This document shows positions 17,160-25,274 of a stretch of 64,000 nt of DNA, piece by piece. Under the pieces are notes generated by a model. The model ran no database searches, had not been told where the DNA came from, and worked only from the letters and a program-made list of their open reading frames with translations. Both the position numbers and the translations under genes were made by a program. This DNA comes from Schlegelella_A sp965246805 (GTDB taxonomy: Bacteria; Pseudomonadota; Gammaproteobacteria; Burkholderiales; Burkholderiaceae_C): assembly GCA_965246805.1 (NCBI GenBank), contig CBDFFO010000006.1:186001-250000 (forward strand). Direction: 5' to 3'. Position 1 is the stretch's first letter. Each line of letters starts with the position of its first letter.

Positions 17160-18323
17160 TCATGCCGGTGTCTCGGTCGCGCTCAGGCGGGCGATGTCCT
17201 TGCGCAGGTGCTTCAACGCCGGCGTCACGATCGCGACGAAATGCGATTCGCGCACGCGCCGCTGCACTGTCGAGCTCATCAGATAGCCGCGCGCGCCGGC
17301 GTGCAGCAGGGCCGACTGCGCGGCGCGCAACGAAAGCTCTGAGGCTTGCGCACGCGCATCGAGCACATCGATCAGAAACTCGCGGTCATTCGCGTACGGG
17401 GTCGCGGCCAACGCCATCGTGCGGGCGTGGAGGTCGTCGAGTTCGGCTTGCAGTTCGTCCGGCCGGTCTTCGAGGAATTCGTTGACGTGGCCGAGCTGCC
17501 GTTCGACCGCCCACATCGAATCGATCGCGCCTTGCGTCACGCCGAGCCCCATGCCGCATTGCAGCAACACGAAGGCGGCCCGGATGCGCCCGATGAAAGG
17601 CCGCACCGGGTCGGCAACGAGCGCATCGGCGCCGACGTGCGCATCGGTGAAGCGCACGGCCCAGGTGTTGGTGCCTTCCATCGCGGAGAACGACGGGCAA
17701 TCGCGCAGCCCGACACCGGGCGCATCGCACCGGACGATGAACATGATCTCGCGAGCCACGCCGCCGACGGCGTCCTCCACGACGGCGACGGCACCGAAGT
17801 AATGGTCGGCGCCAAGGTTGCTCACCCAGGGCAGCGTGCCGTTGACGACATAACCCTCGGCGGTCTTGCGCGCTTTCAGCAGCAAGGTCTCGATGCCCGC
17901 GAAGGTCTTCATCGGGTTGCTCATGCCGGTGCCGCCGAGCGTGCGCGCGTGCGCGTGCGCTTCGAGCACGCCGCCCATCAGGGCCGCGTTGCCCGACTGC
18001 TCCATGTACACGCCGCACACCGCGTGGCACCACATCATGAAACCGGTGGCGCCGCATACCCGCGAGACGTCTGCAATGGCGGCGATGCCGGCCGCGTAAT
18101 CGGCATCGCGCCCGAGCGCCAGCGGCGCCGCGAACGCGCCGGCGGCGCCCAGTTGCTGCAACACCGCCTTCGGATACGTGCCTTGCCGGTCGATCGCCTC
18201 CGCCAGCGCGGCGAGCGGCCCGTCGGCGATCGCGCGCACCGCGTCCAGCATGGCCGCGGCGTCGAACGGCGCACCGCGCGCCTCGACGGGAGCGCGAGCC
18301 AGGGCCAGCGCGGGTGCAGACAT
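17160..18323 (-). CDS. Acyl-CoA dehydrogenase-like flavoprotein
   Basis: A 387-residue protein of the acyl-CoA dehydrogenase superfamily. The helical N-terminal domain (about 25-115) is followed by the beta domain with GGTGMSNPMKTF and NGTLPWVSNLGADHYF. The C-terminal helical domain follows. I cannot identify the catalytic glutamate with confidence. The segment VADPVRPFIGRIRAAFVLLQCGMGLG resembles the DszC/SfnB monooxygenase branch, where the fold uses reduced flavin and oxygen. Its neighbours are a sulfurtransferase and a rubredoxin reductase. This makes an oxidative role on a sulfur- or nitrogen-containing compound more likely than fatty acid oxidation, but this is inference. Confidence 0.75.
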   Translation of the reverse strand: MSAPALALARAPVEARGAPFDAAAMLDAVRAIADGPLAALAEAIDRQGTYPKAVLQQLGAAGAFAAPLALGRDADYAAGIAAIADVSRVCGATGFMMWCHAVCGVYMEQSGNAALMGGVLEAHAHARTLGGTGMSNPMKTFAGIETLLLKARKTAEGYVVNGTLPWVSNLGADHYFGAVAVVEDAVGGVAREIMFIVRCDAPGVGLRDCPSFSAMEGTNTWAVRFTDAHVGADALVADPVRPFIGRIRAAFVLLQCGMGLGVTQGAIDSMWAVERQLGHVNEFLEDRPDELQAELDDLHARTMALAATPYANDREFLIDVLDARAQASELSLRAAQSALLHAGARGYLMSSTVQRRVRESHFVAIVTPALKHLRKDIARLSATETPA

Positions 18324-18332
18324 GGCCGCGCG

Positions 18333-18893
18333 TCAGCCCGCGAGCGCGATGTCGAACGCGATCGGGTTGCGCATGCTGTTCGCGACTGGCGAATACAGGT
18401 TGGCGTGTTGCACGATCTCGTCAAGCACCGCGCGCGGTGCGTCGCCCTCGATCGAGACCTTGATCCGGATCGCCTGGAAGCCCATGTCGGCCGGCATCTT
18501 CGAGGCGCCGCCGGCGCCCCATGCGGCCGGGTTGCCGATGTCGCCTTCGAGGGCGAGTTCGAGCAGCGATAGCCGCACCTGCCGCCACGTCGCCACCGCG
18601 GTGATGCCGACCGCGAGGCACCCGCCGAGCGCCGAAAGCACGACCTCGCCGGGCGCCGGCGCGGTGTCCTGCCCGAACAGGTGCAAGGGCTCGTCGACGA
18701 CGACCGGCGCGTGGTCGCCCACGTAACTCAGCGTGCGGTACTGGCCGTCGACGACGGTCTTGACCTTGTTGGTGCCGCGCGCGGCGGGGTTGTTGCGCCC
18801 CTTCTCGGCGAACGCCATCAGGCCATCGCGATCGATGGGTCGCAGGAACGCCGTCACGGTGGTCGGCGGGGTGGCTTCAGCGAGTTCGGTCAT
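18333..18893 (-). CDS. OsmC-family protein lacking the second redox cysteine
   Basis: About 186 residues from the ATG at 18893. An in-frame TTG at 18911 would overlap the upstream stop codon (TTGA) and is an alternative start. The OsmC/Ohr fold is shown by PAPGEVVLSALGGCLAVG with the first redox Cys at about 92, and by the C-terminal QHANLYSPVANSMRNP. OsmC and Ohr peroxidases have a second Cys where this protein reads YSPVAN (about 167-172), so ordinary two-Cys peroxidase chemistry is unlikely. It is encoded between the sulfurtransferase and flavoenzyme genes. A role in handling a persulfide or thiol adduct is possible but unproven. Confidence 0.82.
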   Translation of the reverse strand: MTELAEATPPTTVTAFLRPIDRDGLMAFAEKGRNNPAARGTNKVKTVVDGQYRTLSYVGDHAPVVVDEPLHLFGQDTAPAPGEVVLSALGGCLAVGITAVATWRQVRLSLLELALEGDIGNPAAWGAGGASKMPADMGFQAIRIKVSIEGDAPRAVLDEIVQHANLYSPVANSMRNPIAFDIALAG

Positions 18894-18907
18894 GGCGGGC
18901 TCGGCGC

Positions 18908-19795
18908 TCAAGCAGCCATCGCCAGCTTGGGCTTGGCGGCGGCGAACGGCAGGCCGGTCTCGATCGGCAGCGAATCGTCACGCGACCATTCGTTCCACGA
19001 GCCGAAGTACATGCGAACGTCGTCGAAGCCGGCCTGCTTCAGCGCGAGGAAGGTGTTCGATGCGCGCGCGCCCTTGAAGCAGTAGAGGTAGATCGTGTCG
19101 TCGGTCGAGATGCCGGCCGTCGCGGCTTCGGCCTTCACCTCGTCGGGCGACTTGATCATCGGGCCAGCGGGCGAGGGCTTCATGAAGCGATACCACTCGA
19201 GCCACTTCGCGCCGGGGATGCGGCCCTTGCGCGGCGCGTAGTCACGGCCGTACGGCGACGAGCTGTCGCCGATCCATTCGTCGATGTCGCGCACGTCGAG
19301 CAACACCGTGTCGGTGCCGAGCGCGGCCAGCATGTCGTCTTGCGTGAGCATCACGTCGGCGGGCTCAAGATCGGTCGGAAAGGTGGCGGGGGTCGGCGTC
19401 ACGGCGTCGGTCGACGTCGGCATGCCGTCGGCCTTCCAGGCCGAGTAGCCGCCGTTCAGCACCTTCACCTGAGGGTAGCCCAGCCAGGTGAGCAGGTAGT
19501 AGCCCCGGCACGACTGGCCGTAGCCGCTGTTCAAGGCGTCTTCGTAGAACACCGCGGTCTCGTCGCCCGACAGGCCGACGGCGCCGAAGTGTTTCGCGAA
19601 GGTGTCCTTCAACTCGGTCATGCCGGCGGCGCTCGACGTGGCGAGGAACGTGAAGATCTCGCGCAGGTTCACCGCGCCCGGGATGTGACCGGCCGCATAG
19701 GCGTCGGCGTCGCGGGTGTCGATGACGACGACCTTGTCGGTGTTCATCATCGCGTCGAGTTCGGCGGGGGAAACGAGGGTGGCGGTGCTGCTCAT
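18908..19795 (-). CDS. Two-domain rhodanese-like sulfurtransferase
   Basis: A 295-residue tandem rhodanese. The inactive N-terminal domain (about 8-125) has VVVIDTRDADAYAAGHIPGA and NGGYSAWKADG. The catalytic C-terminal domain (about 150-285) has VLLDVRDIDEW, then the active-site loop YCFKGARAS with persulfide Cys239, and FGSWNEWSRD. The loop CFKGAR differs from thiosulfate (CRKG) and mercaptopyruvate (CGSG) types, so the sulfur donor is open. As the first gene of the operon it follows a sigma-54 promoter at 19834-19848. Rhodaneses can convert cyanide to thiocyanate, and the facing operon handles cyanate. Confidence 0.88.
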   Translation of the reverse strand: MSSTATLVSPAELDAMMNTDKVVVIDTRDADAYAAGHIPGAVNLREIFTFLATSSAAGMTELKDTFAKHFGAVGLSGDETAVFYEDALNSGYGQSCRGYYLLTWLGYPQVKVLNGGYSAWKADGMPTSTDAVTPTPATFPTDLEPADVMLTQDDMLAALGTDTVLLDVRDIDEWIGDSSSPYGRDYAPRKGRIPGAKWLEWYRFMKPSPAGPMIKSPDEVKAEAATAGISTDDTIYLYCFKGARASNTFLALKQAGFDDVRMYFGSWNEWSRDDSLPIETGLPFAAAKPKLAMAA

Positions 19796-19833
19796 CGATG
19801 GCTCCTGGACGGGGTGGCGGGTAGCGGCTTATC

Positions 19834-19848
19834 GCAACCGCTGTGCCA
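19834..19848 (-). promoter_or_regulatory. Sigma-54 (-24/-12) promoter of the sulfurtransferase operon
   Basis: Read on the minus strand the sequence is TGGCAC-AGCGG-TTGC, which matches the sigma-54 consensus TGGCAC-N5-TTGC at every position with exact spacing. It lies 38 bp upstream of the sulfurtransferase ATG. The activator gene and its phased boxes lie just upstream. Confidence 0.85.
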
Positions 19849-19926
19849 TCCTGTCAACCAAGCGCCCTCCGCCTGGCGTCGTGCGGCGATCGCGCGTGCG
19901 CACGCCGTTCGCCGCGGTCGATGGAT

Positions 19927-19954
19927 GTCGACAATTTGTCGACGTTGGGTCGAC
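19927..19954. promoter_or_regulatory. Probable enhancer: three GTCGAC boxes at 11-bp spacing
   Basis: GTCGAC occurs at 19927-19932, 19938-19943 and 19949-19954, each one DNA turn apart. The first two lie in a perfect palindrome GTCGACAA-T-TTGTCGAC (19927-19943). The boxes sit about 80-105 bp upstream of the -24 element, the usual position for bacterial enhancer-binding proteins, and immediately after the activator gene's stop codon. Confidence 0.65.
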
Positions 19955-19958
19955 GTGT

Positions 19959-21581
<1,623 letters not shown>

Positions 21582-21626
21582 TCGCCGGGGCGAGCAAAAA
21601 GCCCGCCAGCGCTCGACGGGACGGGC

Positions 21627-22097
21627 TTAGACGGCCACGAACTTCAGCGCCACGCCGTTGTTGCAGTAGCGCTTGCCGGTCGGGCGCGGGCCATCGTCGA
21701 ACACGTGACCCTGGTGGCCGCCGCAGCGCGCGCAGTGGTACTCGGTGCGCGGGATCAACATCCTCACGTCGGTCTTCATCTCGAGCGCGCCGGGGAGGAA
21801 GGTGTAGAAGCTCGGCCAGCCCGTGCCGCTCTCGTACTTGGTATCCGAGCTGAAGAGCGCGAGGTCGCAGCCGGCGCAGACGAACTGGCCCTTCTTCGTC
21901 TCGTGGTTGAGCGGGCTGCTGCCGGGCCGCTCGGTGCCCTCGTGGCGCAGCACGTCGTAGGCATCGGGCGCGAGGCGCTTCTTCCATTCGGCGTCGCTCA
22001 GCGTGACGGCGTCGGCGCGCGGTGCGGCTTGCGCGGCGGTGAGGGTCGAGCCGAGGCCGAGCGCGGACATCAGGGCAAGAAAAGGACGGCGGGTCAT
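21627..22097 (-). CDS. msrB: Peptide-methionine (R)-S-oxide reductase MsrB, exported form
   Basis: A 156-residue MsrB. The ATG at 22097 has GGAG eight bases upstream. Residues 1-25 form a signal with an Arg-Arg pair (MTRRPFLAL...TAAQA), pointing to periplasmic location, possibly by Tat. The SelR domain contains zinc ligands Cys74, Cys77, Cys122 and Cys125, the motif GTGWPSF, and catalytic Cys145 in KRYCNNGVALKF. It reduces methionine-R-sulfoxide in proteins. It starts 45 bp beyond the activator gene start on the same strand, and nothing indicates a link to that gene's operon. Confidence 0.93.
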   Translation of the reverse strand: MTRRPFLALMSALGLGSTLTAAQAAPRADAVTLSDAEWKKRLAPDAYDVLRHEGTERPGSSPLNHETKKGQFVCAGCDLALFSSDTKYESGTGWPSFYTFLPGALEMKTDVRMLIPRTEYHCARCGGHQGHVFDDGPRPTGKRYCNNGVALKFVAV

Positions 22098-22324
22098 GGC
22101 TGAATCTCCAAGGTGTCGCTGACGTTGGGTCGCTGCGCGCGTGCGACTCCTTACGCCCCCGGGATTGTTTCGTCGTTCGCTGCTGGCGTCGCGGGCGGCG
22201 GTGCAAGGCCCTTCAGCAGCGTGGACCTCGATGCCGGTAGCGCTGCTTTCTGCAGCACCCATGCGATCGGCTCCTTCTGCGCCCCTACGCCGGGGCGCGG
22301 ACAAGTAGCCTGGAGGAGACCGCG

Positions 22325-22458
22325 TCACGCCGGGCAGATGCTCTTGAGCCGCGGAAAGTGGCTGCGATAAGCCGATTCGTCGCGCGTCAGCACGCTCAGG
22401 TTGGAGACCGGCTAGTGGCGTCGATGCAATCGATCCAGACGTTGCTGTCGACCAAAAC
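22325..22458 (-). pseudogene. Remnant of a VapC-type PIN toxin gene
   Basis: The N-terminal PIN signature VLVDSNVWIDCID (about 22458-22420) survives fused in frame to the antitoxin ORF. After a stop at 22396-22398 another frame encodes NLSVLTRDESAYRSHFPRLK to a stop at 22325-22327. That matches the usual C-terminus of VapC toxins (LTRD...FRxxFP). Some 80-90 residues of the middle, with the remaining catalytic acids, are missing, so the toxin is dead. Confidence 0.75.
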
Positions 22459-22776
22459 GCCCGCGCCGCCGTCGTAATGGGCAAGGCTAGCGCTTGCCGT
22501 GCTTCTTGCTCGCCGCTCCCGTCGAGACGGGGGGCGGAGAAACGCCATGATGTCGTCGGCGCTCATCTGCCGGAACTCCGCGCTCATGCTTTTGTGCACC
22601 TTGCTGGCCGCGGCGCGCAGATGGGCGCGCCGATCGGTCGTCCGGCCGCAGGCGACTTTGCTGATCACGATTTTTCCCGCATCGAGAGAAACAGCGACCT
22701 CGCTGCCTGGCAGCACGCCAGCGGCGTCGCGAATGCGCTTTTGGATGGTGACCTGGCCTTTGTCGGTCACAAGCAT
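22396..22776 (-). CDS. AbrB/MazE-type antitoxin fused to a VapC relic
   Basis: A 126-codon frame. Residues 1-45 are a SpoVT/AbrB swapped-hairpin domain (MLVTDKGQVTIQKRIRDAAG, then PGSEVAVSLDAGKIVIS), the DNA-binding part of VapB-type antitoxins. Residues 46-80 (KVHKSMSAEFRQMSADDIMAFLR) are the usual toxin-binding tail. An intact antitoxin would stop soon after 80. Here the frame runs on through a junk-like stretch into the first residues of the PIN toxin, so a frameshift or deletion has fused them. With no active toxin the antitoxin may be an orphan DNA binder or decaying. Confidence 0.7.
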   Translation of the reverse strand: MLVTDKGQVTIQKRIRDAAGVLPGSEVAVSLDAGKIVISKVACGRTTDRRAHLRAAASKVHKSMSAEFRQMSADDIMAFLRPPSRRERRARSTASASLAHYDGGAGVLVDSNVWIDCIDATSRSPT

Positions 22777-22800
22777 GGCTGATTTCCGTTGGAGTTGGAA

Positions 22801-22813
22801 GTAAGAATCTTAC
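22801..22813. promoter_or_regulatory. Small palindrome GTAAGA-A-TCTTAC before the antitoxin gene
   Basis: A perfect 6+1+6 palindrome begins 25 bp upstream of the antitoxin ATG and contains a -10-like TAAGAT on the minus strand. Toxin-antitoxin operons are normally autoregulated at such a site, so it is a candidate operator. Confidence 0.35.
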
Positions 22814-22865
22814 GCATTGCGCTCGACGAAACGCGGCGCTGGATGATGAATCTGCGCCTGCGTCC

Positions 22866-24068
22866 TCAGCGCGGCCAAAGGACCCACATGCGCAGCGCCT
22901 GCCTCATGCGGCCGGCCTGCGCCTCGGCGTCGTCGCCCCAGCCCCAGAAGTAGTCGGCGCGCACCGCGCCCGTGATCGCGGTGCCGGTGTCCTGCGCTAC
23001 GACGAGCCGGCGCAGCGGCGTGGTGGCGAGCGGCTCGGTGGTGTCGAGCCAGGTCGGCGTTCCGTAAGGCACGCTTTGCGGGTCGACCGCGATCGAACGG
23101 CCCGGCGTAAGCGGCACGCCTTGCGCGCCCTTCGGGCCGATCGACGGATCGGGCAGCGGCTCTTCGCGGAAGAACACATAGCGTGGGTTGGCGTCGAGCA
23201 GCTCGCTGACGCGCGACGGGTTCGCCTTGGCCCAGGCGCGAATCGCCGGCCACGAGGCCTGCTCGAGCCGCAGCTCGCCCTGGTCGACGAGCCACTTGCC
23301 GACCGACCGGTAGGGCTGTTCGTTGTGGCCGGCGAACGCGATGCGCACCCGCTCGCGCCGACCCTCAGGCGCGATGAAGGTGAGGCGCCCCGAGCCTTGG
23401 ATGTGCAGCACCAGCGCATCGAGCGGATCGCGCAGCCACGCGACCTCGCGGCCGCGCAGCGCCTTGCGCGCGGCGCCCTGCGGTTGCTCGATCTCGTGGC
23501 GCGTGTACCAGGGCTTGCGCGACAGCAGGTCGGCCGGCGGCCCGTAGAGCGGCACTTGAAACCCGGGCCGTGCGGTGCGCGAGGCATCGACGAGCGGCTC
23601 GAAGTAACCGGTGACGAGGCCGGCTGGATCGCCTTCGACCGACTCGACCCGATACGGCCGCAGATGCGCTTCGAACCATGCCCGTGCGGCCTCGTTGCCG
23701 AGCGCCGGCAGCAGCGGGTCGCGCCGCAACTCGGCGCACATGGCGCGCCATACGTCGAGCGGGCGCTCGCAGCTCTTCAGCAACGTCGGCAGCACTTCGC
23801 CGACGCGGTCGAGCGGCCAGCCGGGCAGCTCGCTCCAGTCCGTGCCGACCCAGCGCGCACGGCCGCGCATCAGAATCGGAGGAGGGCCGCTGAAGGTGGT
23901 CGTACCGCTCGGCGCGCCGCCTCCGTCGCTCGGTGGGCCCGGTGACGAGGTGCGCGCGCCATCGCCCACCCGACCCGCCGGCGCGAGGTTCGAGCAGCCC
24001 GCCACGCTTCCTACAATCGCCAGTGCCGTCGCGATCCGCGCGACTCCTCCACCGGAAGCGCGCTGCAT
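22866..24068 (-). CDS. mltA: Membrane-bound lytic murein transglycosylase A
   Basis: A 400-residue outer-membrane lipoprotein. The ATG at 24068, with GAGGA about ten bases upstream, gives a signal peptide ending in the lipobox SVAGC near residue 26. The MltA domain follows (LVTGYFEPLVDASR, about 170). The C-terminal 3D domain has the catalytic region with QSVPYGTPTWLDT, then VVAQDTGTAITGAVRADYFWGWG. The three conserved aspartates of the 3D fold are expected in this last part; VVAQDTG and AVRADYF are visible. It cleaves peptidoglycan glycan strands to 1,6-anhydro ends during wall turnover. Its start codon shares the tetramer CATG with the start of the plus-strand small gene. Confidence 0.93.
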   Translation of the reverse strand: MQRASGGGVARIATALAIVGSVAGCSNLAPAGRVGDGARTSSPGPPSDGGGAPSGTTTFSGPPPILMRGRARWVGTDWSELPGWPLDRVGEVLPTLLKSCERPLDVWRAMCAELRRDPLLPALGNEAARAWFEAHLRPYRVESVEGDPAGLVTGYFEPLVDASRTARPGFQVPLYGPPADLLSRKPWYTRHEIEQPQGAARKALRGREVAWLRDPLDALVLHIQGSGRLTFIAPEGRRERVRIAFAGHNEQPYRSVGKWLVDQGELRLEQASWPAIRAWAKANPSRVSELLDANPRYVFFREEPLPDPSIGPKGAQGVPLTPGRSIAVDPQSVPYGTPTWLDTTEPLATTPLRRLVVAQDTGTAITGAVRADYFWGWGDDAEAQAGRMRQALRMWVLWPR

Positions 24069-24198
24069 GTGGCTGCTCATCCTCGAAGCGTTCGGCGCGA
24101 TGGCGATCGGCGTCTTCATCGTTTGGTGGACGATGTTCGCCGGCCGCGACCGTGGCGAGCGCCGGGCTGCGAAGGCGCCCGGCGACGACGACCGTTGA
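24067..24198 (+). CDS. Small single-pass membrane protein (43 aa)
   Basis: The frame encodes 43 residues: a hydrophobic helix (MWLLILEAFGAMAIGVFIVW, positions 1-20) ending in WWTMFAGRDRGERR, then a charged tail. GGAAG lies about eight bases before the ATG. I recall similar unnamed proteins with a helix followed by WWTMFSGR in other Burkholderiales, which supports it as a real gene. The function is unknown. It diverges from mltA with start codons overlapping in CATG, and runs convergently into the antiporter gene with its stop codon abutting that gene's stop. Confidence 0.6.
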   Translation: MWLLILEAFGAMAIGVFIVWWTMFAGRDRGERRAAKAPGDDDR

Positions 24199-25272
24199 TC
24201 ACGGCACGACCGCCAGAAACAGGAACGCCGCGAAAACCAGCAGGTGCACGGCGCCCTGCATCACGTTCGTTCGACCGGTGCCGAGCGTGATGGTGCCGAC
24301 CGCGAAGGTCAGCGCCAGCAGCACCAGGTCTTTCGGCACCAGGCCGAGCACCAGCGGCAGATCGAGCATGACCGCGAGCACCGCGACCGCCGGAATCGTG
24401 AGGCCGATGCTCGCGAGCGCGGAGCCGAGGGCGAGGTTGAGGCTCGTCTGCAGACGATCGGCACGGGCCGCGCGATAGGCCGCCCACGTCTCGGGCAACA
24501 GCACGAGGAGCGCGATGACGATGCCGATCACCGTCTGCGGCAAGCCGGCCGCCTCGATGCCGTGTTCGATCGCGGGCGACAAGGTCTTCGCCAGCGCGAT
24601 CACCGCCACCAGCGAAACGACCAGCAGGCCGAAGCTCGCCCAGGTCTGCGTCAGCGAGGGCGGTGCGGCGTGCGTCGATTCGTCGGCAGCGCCTTGCGCG
24701 GGCAGGAAATAGTCGCGGTGGCGCACCGTCTGCACGAACACGAAGGTCGCCCACAAGGCGAGCGACGCGATCGCGGCGAAGGCGAGCTGCGCCTGCGAAT
24801 AGCGAGCGCCGGGCGCGCTGGTCGTGAAGGCGGGCAAGACCAGCGTGAGCGTCGCGAGTGCGATCAGGGTCGCGAGCGCCGAGGCCGCGCCTTCGAGCCG
24901 GAACGTCTGCTCGTGGTGCTTCAGCGCGCCGGCTAGCACGCACAGGCCCACCGCACCGTTGCAGATGATCATGATGGCCGAGAAGATCGTGTCCCTCGGC
25001 AGTTGCGACTTGTCGGGGCCGCCCGCCAGCATCATCGAGACGATCAGCGACGCTTCGATCACCGTCACCGAGACCGCGAGGATCAACGTGCCGAACGGTT
25101 CGCCGACCCGATGCGCGACCACCTCGGCGTGGTGCACCGACGCGAGCACCGAGCCGATCAATGCGATCGCGCAGACGATGGCGAGCACCGGGCCGGGCGG
25201 CGAAACAAAGGCCACGGCCGCGAGCGCGATCGCGGCGATCGGTACGGCGGCGGTCCAGTCGAGCGTGCGCAT
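24199..25272 (-). CDS. chaA: Calcium/proton or sodium/proton antiporter, CaCA family (ChaA-like)
   Basis: A 357-residue membrane protein with about eleven helices in two homologous halves. The alpha-repeat motifs are visible. In the first half, VGEPFGTLILAVSVTVIEASL (about 56-76) carries the ion-binding Glu. In the second, VIGIVIALLVLLPETWAAYRAA (about 235-256) carries its counterpart LPET, followed by NLALGSALASIGLTIPAV. This pattern is that of ChaA/CAX exchangers, which expel Ca2+ or Na+ for H+. The ATG at 25272 lies two bases after the stop codon of the upstream recombinase-like gene, so the two are probably co-transcribed. Confidence 0.88.
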   Translation of the reverse strand: MRTLDWTAAVPIAAIALAAVAFVSPPGPVLAIVCAIALIGSVLASVHHAEVVAHRVGEPFGTLILAVSVTVIEASLIVSMMLAGGPDKSQLPRDTIFSAIMIICNGAVGLCVLAGALKHHEQTFRLEGAASALATLIALATLTLVLPAFTTSAPGARYSQAQLAFAAIASLALWATFVFVQTVRHRDYFLPAQGAADESTHAAPPSLTQTWASFGLLVVSLVAVIALAKTLSPAIEHGIEAAGLPQTVIGIVIALLVLLPETWAAYRAARADRLQTSLNLALGSALASIGLTIPAVAVLAVMLDLPLVLGLVPKDLVLLALTFAVGTITLGTGRTNVMQGAVHLLVFAAFLFLAVVP

Positions 25273-25274
25273 GC

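Noticed and set aside
18908..19795. Thiosulfate sulfurtransferase (RhdA) as a specific name
   Set aside because: The active-site loop CFKGAR is neither the thiosulfate nor the mercaptopyruvate type, so only a general sulfurtransferase call is supported.
22113..22370. Plus-strand frame of 85 codons between msrB and the antitoxin
   Set aside because: No ribosome site and no family resemblance; the stretch contains the vapC remnant on the other strand.
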